Shown here piece after piece: positions 9,111 through 17,007 of a stretch of 64,000 bases of DNA; position 1 is the stretch's first letter, and the number at the start of each line of letters is the position of its first letter. The notes beneath the pieces were generated by a model. That model saw nothing but the letters and a program-made list of their open reading frames with translations. It was not told the DNA's origin and ran no database searches. This stretch comes from Pseudomonas bananamidigenes (lineage in GTDB: Bacteria; Pseudomonadota; Gammaproteobacteria; Pseudomonadales; Pseudomonadaceae). The position numbers were made by a program, and so were the translations under genes. The stretch is taken from positions 1 to 64,000 of the forward strand of contig NZ_LRUN01000046.1 of NCBI RefSeq assembly GCF_001679645.1, written 5' to 3'.

Positions 9111-9548
9111 ATGCGCCAGATTCAAACCATCATTCGTCACGTCGCCATTGTCTCGTCCATCTGCCTGCTGAGCATTGCTGCCGGCTGCTCGAAGCCGGCG
9201 GACAAACCGGCTGCAAACGCCGCTGCAGGAGCCGTCAGCACGCAAGGCCAGGCCGCCTCCAAACTGGGTGATCTGTCCGAGTTCCGCAACATCGCGGCCG
9301 ACGTAGCTGCCCTGGTCGATAAAAACGATCTGTCGGACGCCAAGGCCCGGATCAAGGATCTGGAAACCGCCTGGGACTCCGCCGAAGCCGGAATCAAACC
9401 CCGTGCCGCCGGCGACTGGCACATGCTGGACAAGGCCATCGACCGCTCGCTCGACACCTTGCGCGCCAGCGCCCCGCAGCAGAAAGACTGCAAGGCGCGG
9501 ATGGACGAGTTGCTCAAAGCCTTTGACTCGCTGAAGGGCAACGCCTGA
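9111..9548 (+). CDS. Small lipoprotein, unknown function
   Basis: 145 aa with an N-terminal hydrophobic segment ending in a lipobox (SIAAGC, Cys at about residue 26). An Ala-rich linker and a helical domain with KARIKDLETAWDSAEAGIKP follow. An AAGGA site precedes the ATG at 9111. The charged helical body may be a small periplasmic sensor or partner protein; I do not recognise its function. Its place between a COG4705 membrane protein and a QseBC-like system is suggestive of a shared envelope role. Confidence 0.7.
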   Translation: MRQIQTIIRHVAIVSSICLLSIAAGCSKPADKPAANAAAGAVSTQGQAASKLGDLSEFRNIAADVAALVDKNDLSDAKARIKDLETAWDSAEAGIKPRAAGDWHMLDKAIDRSLDTLRASAPQQKDCKARMDELLKAFDSLKGNA

Positions 9549-9635
9549 TCCGGGCCCCGGACAAACCCTTGCACAGATGCTTCAATACAAGCGCGACGGC
9601 CCTGCCCGTCGCGCTATTTTTCTGGGGAGCGGGTG

Positions 9636-10301
9636 ATGCGGATATTACTGGTGGAAGACGATCCGATGATCGGCGATGCCATCCAGGGCGCGCTGAACGA
9701 CGCCAGCTACGCCACCGACTGGGTGAAAAACGGCCTCACCGCACTGGCCACGCTCGACACTCAGCACTACGACCTGGTGCTGCTGGACCTCGGCTTGCCC
9801 GGCAAGGACGGGCTGGACGTGCTCGACAGCATTCGCACTCGCAACAACCCGGTGCCGCTGCTGATCATCACCGCCCGTGACGGCCTCGAAGATCGCCTGC
9901 GCGGCCTCGACGGCGGTGCTGACGATTACCTGCTCAAGCCCTTCGACATGGCCGAACTCCTGGCGCGGATGCGCGCAGTGCTGCGACGCAAGGGCGGGAC
10001 GGCATTGTCCTTGCTCGACAACGGCGTGGTGTCCCTCGATCTGCTTTCCAAACAAGCCTCGACCGCGGACAAACCGGACGTGCAGTTGTCCAGCCGCGAA
10101 TTCGCCCTGTTGCAAGCCCTGCTGATCCGGCCCGGGGCGATCCTCTCGCGCAGTGAACTGGAAGACCGGCTCTATGGCTGGGGCAATGAAGTGGAAAGCA
10201 ACGCGGTGGAGTTTCTGATTCACGCCCTGCGACGCAAACTCGGCAGTCACGTCATCAAGAACGTCAGGGGAATGGGATGGATGGTTTCAAAAGGCGCCTG
10301 A
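9636..10301 (+). CDS. OmpR-family response regulator (QseB/PmrA-like)
   Basis: 221 aa. The receiver domain (1-115) has the acidic pair EDD, the phospho-acceptor in LVLLDLGLPGKDG, T/S in LLIITARD and the lysine in LLKPFD. The C-terminal winged helix (about 140-220) ends in KNVRGMGWMV. Start at ATG 9636 with GGGGAG 6 bases upstream. It overlaps the kinase gene by 25 bases, so the two are co-expressed. Family members of this type respond to cations, polymyxin or quorum-like cues. Confidence 0.9.
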   Translation: MRILLVEDDPMIGDAIQGALNDASYATDWVKNGLTALATLDTQHYDLVLLDLGLPGKDGLDVLDSIRTRNNPVPLLIITARDGLEDRLRGLDGGADDYLLKPFDMAELLARMRAVLRRKGGTALSLLDNGVVSLDLLSKQASTADKPDVQLSSREFALLQALLIRPGAILSRSELEDRLYGWGNEVESNAVEFLIHALRRKLGSHVIKNVRGMGWMVSKGA

Positions 10302-11626
10302 GGGATTCGGTGCAACTGCGGCTGTCGGTCACCCTGTCGCTGGCCATTCTGGTCGTTGCGCTGCTGGCCGCTGCATTTGTGTTTGTTTCCGCGCTGGACG
10401 AGGCCCACGAAATGCAGGACGAGACTTTGCGCCAGGTCGCAGCACTTTACGACCGCCAGCAAATGACCCTGCACTACCCCACCGCTGAGGCTGCGGGCGA
10501 CGACAACGAAGAATCCCGAGTCATCGTGCAATACCTCGCCGACGGCACCAAAGCGCTCGGCAACAACGACGCCTCGCTGCCACTGCCCTTCCCCACGAAT
10601 CTGTCCGATGGACTGTCGACCTTGAAAGTGACCGGCGAAGACTTCCGGGTGCTGGTCAGAACCACCGCCCGTGGCGAACGCATCGTCGTCGCCCAGGAAA
10701 CCGGCGTGCGCGACAAGGAGGCCCGCGAAAGTGCCTGGCGCAGTCTGTTGCCGTTTCTGATCCTGTTTCCGGTGCTGTTGCTGGTGGTGGGCGACCTGGT
10801 ACGCAAGATGTTCCGCCCCATCGCCACGCTTTCGGCCGACATCGATCATCGGGACCCACAGAACCTGCACCCGGTCGATGAAAGCCATCTGCCCAGCGAG
10901 ATCCGACCGTTTGTTGTGGCCATCAACCGCTTGCTCGGTCGCGTCGCCCAGTCCGTAGACAACCAGCGGCGTTTCGTCGCCGACGCGGCCCATGAACTGC
11001 GCTCGCCGATGACCGCCCTGTCCCTGCAGGCCGAACGGCTGGCCGCCACCGATATGCCCTCATCGGCCCGCGAGCGCTTGTTGCCGTTGCGCCGGGGTAT
11101 CGAGCGCAGCAGGAATCTGATCGATCAACTGCTGACGCTGGCTGCCGCGCAGTCGAATACGCAGGCAGCACCGACAACCGTTTCAGTCCTGCGCATCTAC
11201 CGACAGGTTCTGGAAGACCTGTTGCCATTGGCTGAACGCAAGGACATCGATATCGGTGTCGAAAGCGGCGAAGACGTACAAGTCTGCATCAACGAAACCG
11301 ACCTGCTGATCCTGATCCGCAACCTGGTGGACAACGCGATTCGCTATACCCCGCCCGGCGGGCGTATCGACCTTTCAGTCACCCGCGAGCAAACGGCGGT
11401 GATCCTGCAAGTCAGCGATACCGGGCCCGGAATTCCGCTGGATGAACAGGCGCGTGTATTCGACCCGTTCTATCGCAGTCTGGGCACTGATGAATCGGGG
11501 TCGGGTCTGGGCCTGTCCATCGTCAGAGCGATTGCCGACCGTTCGGGAGCCAGCATTCGGTTGGGATTTTCTGACGAGGTCAGACAGAGCGGACTGTGTG
11601 TCCGGATTTTGCTCGTCAGCGTTTGA
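10277..11626 (+). CDS. Sensor histidine kinase (QseC-like)
   Basis: 449 aa. Two membrane helices (about 14-38 and 156-173) flank a 115-residue periplasmic sensor, followed by a HAMP-like segment. The H-box is FVADAAHELRSPMTAL with His239. The N-box (LVDNAIRYTPPGG), DTGPGIP and a GSGLGLSIV G-box form the ATPase domain. It should phosphorylate the preceding regulator. Its start lies inside the regulator gene, indicating coupled translation. Confidence 0.9.
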   Translation: MDGFKRRLRDSVQLRLSVTLSLAILVVALLAAAFVFVSALDEAHEMQDETLRQVAALYDRQQMTLHYPTAEAAGDDNEESRVIVQYLADGTKALGNNDASLPLPFPTNLSDGLSTLKVTGEDFRVLVRTTARGERIVVAQETGVRDKEARESAWRSLLPFLILFPVLLLVVGDLVRKMFRPIATLSADIDHRDPQNLHPVDESHLPSEIRPFVVAINRLLGRVAQSVDNQRRFVADAAHELRSPMTALSLQAERLAATDMPSSARERLLPLRRGIERSRNLIDQLLTLAAAQSNTQAAPTTVSVLRIYRQVLEDLLPLAERKDIDIGVESGEDVQVCINETDLLILIRNLVDNAIRYTPPGGRIDLSVTREQTAVILQVSDTGPGIPLDEQARVFDPFYRSLGTDESGSGLGLSIVRAIADRSGASIRLGFSDEVRQSGLCVRILLVSV

Positions 11627-11746
11627 GCCAAAGTGGTCAGCTCCATTGCGAACAGAATCAGGCAAGTAATCCACAGAAATGCACTATCAGACGACAAACG
11701 CAGAGCGGGAAGATGACTCTCCGACAGATCCATCGAGTACGCTCCC

Positions 11747-12796
11747 ATGCTTGTACAAGCCTACGGTGCCCACGCGGGCGACAACCCCCTTGAGCCCATC
11801 CAGATCAATCGCCGCGCCCCTGCGGCCCACGACGTCCAGATCGACATCGCCTTCTGCGGCATCTGCCATTCCGACTTGCACCAGGTGCGATCGGAGTGGG
11901 CCGGCACGCAATTCCCTTGCGTACCGGGACACGAAATCGTCGGCCGCGTTTCGGCGGTCGGCGCTCACGTTTCCGCTTACAAGGTCGGCGATCTGGTGGG
12001 TGTCGGTTGCATCGTCGACAGCTGCAAACACTGCGAGGACTGCGAAACCGGTCTGGAAAACTACTGCGACGGCATGATCGGCACCTATAACTTCCCGACC
12101 CCGGACGCCCCCGGCTGGACCCTCGGTGGCTACTCGCAAAACATCGTGGTGCATGAACGTTACGTGCTGCGCATCCGCCACCCAGAAGCACAACTGGCCG
12201 CCGTCGCACCGCTGTTGTGTGCCGGCATCACCACGTACTCGCCGCTGCGTCACTGGAACGCCGGGCCGGGCAAGAAGATCGGTGTAGTGGGCATCGGTGG
12301 TCTGGGCCACATGGGCATCAAACTGGCTCATGCGATGGGCGCGCACGTAGTGGCGTTCACCACGTCGGAGTCCAAGCGCGAAGCGGCGAAAGACCTGGGG
12401 GCCGATGAGGTCGTGGTCTCGCGCAATCCCGAAGAGATGGCCGCGCACACCAGGAGCTTCGACTTCATTCTCAACACCGTCGCCGCCCCGCACGATCTCG
12501 ATGCGTTCCTGGTGCTGCTCAAGCGTGACGGCGCCCTGACGCTGGTCGGCGCCCCCGCCTCGCCGCACCCGTCACCGAACGTATTCAACCTGATCATGAA
12601 GCGTCGCACCATCGCCGGCTCCATGATCGGCGGCATTCCCGAGACCCAGGAGATGCTGGATTTCTGCGCCGAACACGGCATCGTGTCCGACATCGAATTG
12701 ATTCGCGCGGATCAGATCAACGCGTCCTACGAGCGCATGCTCAAGGGCGACGTGAAATATCGATTTGTGATCGATAACGCGACACTGGCGGGCTGA
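11747..12796 (+). CDS. Zinc-dependent NAD(P) alcohol dehydrogenase, YahK/CAD-like
   Basis: 349 aa medium-chain dehydrogenase. Catalytic zinc ligands appear in CGICHSDLH and GHEIVGRV. Structural zinc cysteines appear in SCKHCEDCETGLENYC. The cofactor fold has VGIGGLGHMG. The HSDLH and GTYNF segments are those of the YahK/cinnamyl-alcohol-dehydrogenase group, which mostly reduces aldehydes with NADPH. No strong ribosome site is seen before the ATG. The gene appears monocistronic. Confidence 0.9.
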   Translation: MLVQAYGAHAGDNPLEPIQINRRAPAAHDVQIDIAFCGICHSDLHQVRSEWAGTQFPCVPGHEIVGRVSAVGAHVSAYKVGDLVGVGCIVDSCKHCEDCETGLENYCDGMIGTYNFPTPDAPGWTLGGYSQNIVVHERYVLRIRHPEAQLAAVAPLLCAGITTYSPLRHWNAGPGKKIGVVGIGGLGHMGIKLAHAMGAHVVAFTTSESKREAAKDLGADEVVVSRNPEEMAAHTRSFDFILNTVAAPHDLDAFLVLLKRDGALTLVGAPASPHPSPNVFNLIMKRRTIAGSMIGGIPETQEMLDFCAEHGIVSDIELIRADQINASYERMLKGDVKYRFVIDNATLAG

Positions 12797-12807
12797 CCGG
12801 CACATGC

Positions 12808-12842
12808 GGAGAAAGGCGTTGCGCACGCGAACGCTTTTCTCC
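12808..12842 (+). terminator. Terminator after alcohol dehydrogenase
   Basis: GGAGAAAGGCGTT pairs with AACGCTTTTCTCC, with one G-T wobble around an 8-9 base loop. It starts 11 bases past the stop. The T tract is in the stem arm, so its strength is uncertain. Confidence 0.6.
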
Positions 12843-12953
12843 ACACCGCCGACAACGGCTGCAACATTCACTCTCTGCCCTTCCGCTCATTGATCTTTCC
12901 TTCCACACCCAGTAAAAAACCCTCTCCCTTTCCATCCTTGCAAGGAGCGGTGG

Positions 12954-13469
12954 ATGCTCGAGCTATCCACGGAACGGCTTGACCTGCGCACGATGGCCGA
13001 ATCCGACTGGCCGTTGTTCCTTCGACTGCACAGCGAACCACAAACCATGCAGTACGTCTTCGGCGAAATTGCCGAGGAACAGGTACGCAAGGGGTTTGAG
13101 CATCGGCTCCCGGCCTGGAATCCGCAGTCGGAGCACTGGCTGTGCCTGGTGGTCACCGACCGAGCCAGCGGTCACGAACTGGGCGTGACCGGTTTTCGCA
13201 TTATGTCGCCAGGTCATGCCGAAGTCGGATGCCTGCTGTTGCCTGAACATCAGGGCAAGGGGTTCGGCACCGAGTCGCGCAAGGCGATCATCGACTACGC
13301 CGCCGCCATCGGGCTGAACTCGCTGGAATCGACCGTGACCGACGGCAATATCGCCTCCTGCAAGGTATTGGAGAAGTGCGGCTTTGTGTTCGCACGTCGT
13401 GAGCCGCAGGCCTACCGGATCGGTGATCGGTGGTACGACGATCTGATCTATCACTATCAAATACGCTGA
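12954..13469 (+). CDS. GNAT N-acetyltransferase (RimJ/RimL type)
   Basis: 171 aa. It begins TERLDLRTMAESDWPLFLRL, the usual opening of the RimJ/RimL group. The acetyl-CoA loop is LLPEHQGKGFGTESRKAIIDY (split here only by eye), followed by NIASCKVLEKCGF, both family signatures. AAGGAG precedes the start. The natural acceptor could be a protein N-terminus, an antibiotic or an amino acid, and cannot be told. It lies immediately upstream of the GSCFA gene on the same strand, and a 38-base gap allows read-through into it. Confidence 0.85.
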   Translation: MLELSTERLDLRTMAESDWPLFLRLHSEPQTMQYVFGEIAEEQVRKGFEHRLPAWNPQSEHWLCLVVTDRASGHELGVTGFRIMSPGHAEVGCLLLPEHQGKGFGTESRKAIIDYAAAIGLNSLESTVTDGNIASCKVLEKCGFVFARREPQAYRIGDRWYDDLIYHYQIR

Positions 13470-13507
13470 ACCTTGCGCTCAACGACTCGCCAGGGAGGCC
13501 TTTCGTC

Positions 13508-14543
13508 ATGAACCCCTATCAATGTCTTCCCCCCCCGCGCCTTCTGGCGTACCGCCGTGGCCGACAGGTCCGCGCCGGACATCGGTGAGCTGTGGACGCC
13601 GCAGTTCGAGATCGGCAACAAGGACGCCATCGTCACCGCCGGTTCCTGTTTCGCCCAGCACATCGGTCGCGCACTGGTGGAGCGCGGCATGAACTGGCTG
13701 GACGCGGAGCCCGCCCCGGACGCACTGCCCGAGGCTGACTGGAAGGCCCGCAACTATGGGGTGTTTTCCTTCCGCACCGGCAATCTGTACACCCCGGCGA
13801 TGCTCTGCCAATGGCTTGAATGGGCACTGGGCGTCAGCGCACCGCCCGATGAAACCTGGGCTCATGACGGGCGTTTTTTCGACCCGTTCCGCCCCGCCGT
13901 GGAGCCCGACGGATTCGCCAGCGAACAGGCACTGTCCGAATCGCGGGAAATCACCCTTGACGCCATCCGCGAAGGGCTGCGCCGGGCCAGGGTTTTTGTC
14001 TTCACCCTGGGTCTGACCGAAGCCTGGCAACATCGGCAGACCGGTCTGGTATATCCCGTGTGTCCCGGCACCGTGCGTGGCACTTTCGATCCGCTGCTCC
14101 ACCGATTCTGCAATTTCGGTTTCATGGACACCTATGGCGACATGGTCCGGGCAGTGGAATTGATGCGCTCGATCAACCCGCAACTGCGCCTGCTGTTCAC
14201 CGTTTCGCCGGTGCCCCTGACGGCAACCGCCACCGGGGAGCATGTACTGAGCGCCACGACCTATTCCAAATCGGTGCTGCGCGCCGTTGCCGGGCAATTG
14301 TGTGAAGAACTGCCCGACGTCGACTATTTCCCGTCCTACGAAATCATTACCGGCACCCCGTTCAAAGGCGCGTTTTACCAACCCAACCAGCGGGAGGTCA
14401 CGCCAGACGGCGTGGCGTTCGTGATGCAGCAATTTTTTGCCGGACTTGAAGCCGTCCAGTCGGTGCAGGCGCCGAGCACCTCCACCAGTGTGTCCAGCGA
14501 GGATCTTGTCTGTGAAGACGCCGTACTCGATTACTACGCCTAG
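13508..14543 (+). CDS. GSCFA-family protein, frameshifted in an 8-C tract
   Basis: After removing one base from the C run at 13529-13536, an ATG at 13508 (AGGGAGG upstream) opens a 344-aa protein beginning MNPYQCLPPRAFWRTAVADR. It continues into the family motif AGSCFAQHIGRALVERGMNW. Without correction only an internal start at 13557 remains. GSCFA proteins have an SGNH-like fold, and most have no proven reaction. A late FTVSPVPL segment matches the usual core. It overlaps the SGNH-like gene by 32 bases and converges on the NRPS operon. A role in that pathway is inference from position only. Confidence 0.8.
13529..13536 (+). repeat. Poly-C tract (8 C) causing a frameshift
   Basis: Seven C would keep the GSCFA frame open from its natural start, and eight are present. 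It is either a homopolymer sequence error or a slippage switch. Confidence 0.75.
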
Positions 14544-15201
14544 GTTTCTGCTGCTGGGTGACTCCCATGCCGGTGTCATCGGCAAGGCAGCGCGGGCCCG
14601 TGAACTGTCTTTCGGTGGCGGACCTTTGGGAACCGGTCGGGATTTTGCGATCGATTTCTTCAGCCTGACCCGGCATGACGTGGTGTTTCGCGATGCCGAG
14701 ATGGATCGGCTGTATCGCCAGGCCCTCGACACGCTCCAAGCGCCGCAACTGGCGAAGGTCGGCGTGCCGCTGGTGAGCACCATCGGTCTGAGCCTGCACT
14801 ATCTGGCCACCGCCGCGAACTGGACCTGTTACCAGAATGCGCAGGGTGAGTTCGATGAAGGGTTTCTCGCCGGGCCGTTGTTCGAAACTGTCATCGACAC
14901 CTTGTCCCGCCCCGCCCTGGCCTTCCATGAACAGGCCTTGGCGCTGAAGCTCAAGGTCTTCGCCGTGCTGCCGCCGCAACGGGTGCCCGAACTGTCCGAC
15001 CCGCGTGTGTTCATGGCTGCGCAATCGCTGTTGATCGAACGCCTGCAAGGGCTTGGCGTCGAGCTGATCGATGTGCGCGAGGCGGCGAACGATGAGCAGG
15101 GTTTTCAGCGTGAAGCGTTCTGCGAAGTGGATGACCCGCTGCACGGCAATCTCGCGTTCGGTGACTTGATCGTCGAGCAACTGATCCGTCGCGGCGTCTA
15201 G
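14512..15201 (+). CDS. SGNH-hydrolase-like protein
   Basis: 229 aa. Near the N-terminus FLLLGDSHAGVIGKAAR gives the GDSH block of SGNH/GDSL hydrolases. A late DPLHGNLAFGD region holds the expected Asp and His. The GTG start at 14512 has GAGGA 8 bases upstream and overlaps the end of the GSCFA gene, so the pair is translationally coupled. Both proteins have the same general fold type and may act together, perhaps as acyl-transferases or esterases. I cannot name a substrate. Confidence 0.75.
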   Translation: MKTPYSITTPRFLLLGDSHAGVIGKAARARELSFGGGPLGTGRDFAIDFFSLTRHDVVFRDAEMDRLYRQALDTLQAPQLAKVGVPLVSTIGLSLHYLATAANWTCYQNAQGEFDEGFLAGPLFETVIDTLSRPALAFHEQALALKLKVFAVLPPQRVPELSDPRVFMAAQSLLIERLQGLGVELIDVREAANDEQGFQREAFCEVDDPLHGNLAFGDLIVEQLIRRGV

Positions 15202-15205
15202 AAAA

Positions 15206-15228
15206 AGAGGGAGCAAATTGCTCCCTCT
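15206..15228. terminator. Bidirectional terminator between SGNH gene and NRPS operon
   Basis: AGAGGGAGC pairs with GCTCCCTCT around a 5-base AT loop. It sits between the convergent stops at 15201 and 15236, and an A5 tract on the left serves as the T tract for the minus strand. Confidence 0.8.
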
Positions 15229-15235
15229 GATGTTT

Positions 15236-16105
15236 TCAGGCCTTGGGCTGCGTTCCGAGAATCGTCACCCGCTCGCCATAACGTGAGTGCGGGAAGTAAT
15301 CCCACACCGCATGGTGCTGGGTGCAGCGGTTATCCCAGAACACCAACGTGTTCGGCGCCCAGCGAACGCGGCAACTGAGTACCGGCTCCCGTGCCACCAG
15401 GTCGAACAGCATGTTCAACAGCACCTGACTTTCGCCCCCGGACAACTGCACGATGTGCGACGTGAACCCGGAATTGACGAACAGGGATTTGCGCCCGGTT
15501 TCCGGGTGACGCACCACCACCGGGTGTTCAGTCCTGGGCAGATTGGCCGGCGCCTCATAACCCTTCCACGGAATCGCACCGTCGTGAATCGCAGTCAGTT
15601 CGCCGAGGAACTGCTGCATCGCCGGCGAGAGCATTTCGATCGCCAGGTGCATGTTGGCGAACAGCGTGTCGCCGCCGGTACCGATGGCCGGGGTCTCCTT
15701 GACGTACAGCATCGACCCCATGGACGGCGCCAGGTCCGCCGTGCCGTCGGTATGCCAGGTTTCCCCGGCGACGTAGCGCGATTGCGCATTGGCGCGGATC
15801 ACCACCAGCTCCGGATCATCGCCGTCGATATCCTCCAACGGCAACGCCCGCAGCTCGCCGAACAACCGGCCAAACGCCTTGTGTTCCTCAACCGTCAGAT
15901 GCTGATCGCGGAACACCAGCACATGGTTTTCCAGAAAGGCCCGGCGGATCTCCGCGAGCCGTTCGTCATCCAGCGGTTGCGAAAGGTCAACGCCACCGAT
16001 TTCGGCACCGATGATCGGTGTGATCCGGTCGACCGTAATGCGCTGATACGGTGCGCGCTTTTCTGCAGCGATGCGCTCGATTGCCTTGAGTGCCAACTGA
16101 TCCAT
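15236..16105 (-). CDS. TauD/TfdA-family Fe(II)/2-oxoglutarate dioxygenase
   Basis: 289 aa. The iron-binding facial triad is visible as WHTDGT (His118, Asp120) and NRCTQHHAVWDY (His264). The 2-oxoglutarate arginine is expected just after, in SRYGERV. Enzymes of this family hydroxylate carbon centres with O2 and 2-oxoglutarate. It is the last gene of the NRPS operon, 15 bases after mbtH. By analogy with the TauD enzyme of detoxin/rimosamide clusters I infer it hydroxylates a carrier-bound proline or the peptide. The sequence alone does not show the substrate. Confidence 0.9.
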   Translation of the reverse strand: MDQLALKAIERIAAEKRAPYQRITVDRITPIIGAEIGGVDLSQPLDDERLAEIRRAFLENHVLVFRDQHLTVEEHKAFGRLFGELRALPLEDIDGDDPELVVIRANAQSRYVAGETWHTDGTADLAPSMGSMLYVKETPAIGTGGDTLFANMHLAIEMLSPAMQQFLGELTAIHDGAIPWKGYEAPANLPRTEHPVVVRHPETGRKSLFVNSGFTSHIVQLSGGESQVLLNMLFDLVAREPVLSCRVRWAPNTLVFWDNRCTQHHAVWDYFPHSRYGERVTILGTQPKA

Positions 16106-16120
16106 GTTCCCTCACCTTTT

Positions 16121-16327
16121 TCATTGAAACGATGCCGATGACTGCTCGCGCAGAGAACGCGGGCGCATGTCGATCCAGTGCTCATTGATGTAATCCAGAC
16201 AGACCTGACGCTCGCCACGCATGCCCGCCGCGCTCCAGCCGCTGGCCATCGGCTTGTCCGTCGGCCACAGGGAATACTGCCCCTGAGCGTTGATCACCAC
16301 ATCGAATTGCTGCCGTGCATCATTCAT
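16121..16327 (-). CDS. MbtH-like NRPS chaperone
   Basis: 68 aa. It has the diagnostic pattern: a QYSLWP strand, a GW segment (ASGWSAAG), then CLDYINEHWIDMRPRSLR. MbtH-like proteins bind adenylation domains and help them fold or turn over. The ATG at 16327 overlaps the stop of the upstream gene as ATGA. A longer frame up to 16438 would lie inside the neighbour and is rejected. It presumably serves one or more of the six adenylation domains in this operon. Confidence 0.95.
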   Translation of the reverse strand: MNDARQQFDVVINAQGQYSLWPTDKPMASGWSAAGMRGERQVCLDYINEHWIDMRPRSLREQSSASFQ

Positions 16328-17007
16328 GTCGTTTCTCCTGTGGAGCGCGATTGCAGCGGGGCCAGGTGCCGGAGCAGGCCTTCTGCGAGATGGTTGAACA
16401 GCCTGCGCCGCTGATCGTCGGCCTGCGCACAGGCCCACACACAGACCCGCACCGACGCGGCGCAGACCTGCGCGTAGGCGCCAGCATCGTCAGCCGCGAA
16501 GGCCCGGGCCGAAACCTCGGCATTCGCTGCGGCATGGGCCTGAGCGAACGCCGTAGCACTGGCCTCGGTATTCAATTGCGCGTAGTACGTCGCGAACGCC
16601 TCGGCATCGCCAAAGTGCTCGGCGATCATGGCCGTGTTGGCCGGTGCGAGGCCGTACGTCATCGCACTGGCGTGGGCCTGGGCGTAAGCCGCGTCGTAGG
16701 CATAGGCCCGTCGATAAAGCGCCAGCCATACCGGTTTGAGCGTGGCCCGCCATTCACCCTGGCGCCCGGACAAGCCGAGCGCCGCCCGTTGATGCAGGCT
16801 TTGCAAAGTGAGCAACGCTGGCCGATGCTCCGGCAAGGACTCACACACCATCGGCAAGACCACCTCGGCCTGCCAACAATGAACCTGCTGGAGCGAAGGC
16901 GTTTCGTCGAAGCTGCATATCCGCTCGCGCCGGGCTTCGGGCCGGTCTTCGCACAGCACCTGCATCAGGATCGGTAACCAGCGAGGCATCGAAGTCACGT
17001 CATTCAT
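16324..17007 (-). CDS. Ala-rich protein of unknown function in NRPS operon
   Basis: 227 aa, not recognised. The first 90 residues look globular (RWLPILMQVLCEDRPEARRE; cysteines at several places). Residues from about 95 to 195 are strikingly Ala/Tyr-rich with a loosely repeating pattern (AYAYDAAYAQAHASAMTYG; ATAFAQAHAAANAEVSARAF; DAGAYAQVCAASVRVCVWAC). This predicts a helical or repeat-solenoid body. No signal peptide or catalytic motif is evident. Both ends are ATGA overlaps, with the hybrid synthetase and with mbtH, so it is a true member of the operon and made in step with the synthetases. Confidence 0.7.
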   Translation of the reverse strand: MNDVTSMPRWLPILMQVLCEDRPEARRERICSFDETPSLQQVHCWQAEVVLPMVCESLPEHRPALLTLQSLHQRAALGLSGRQGEWRATLKPVWLALYRRAYAYDAAYAQAHASAMTYGLAPANTAMIAEHFGDAEAFATYYAQLNTEASATAFAQAHAAANAEVSARAFAADDAGAYAQVCAASVRVCVWACAQADDQRRRLFNHLAEGLLRHLAPLQSRSTGETT

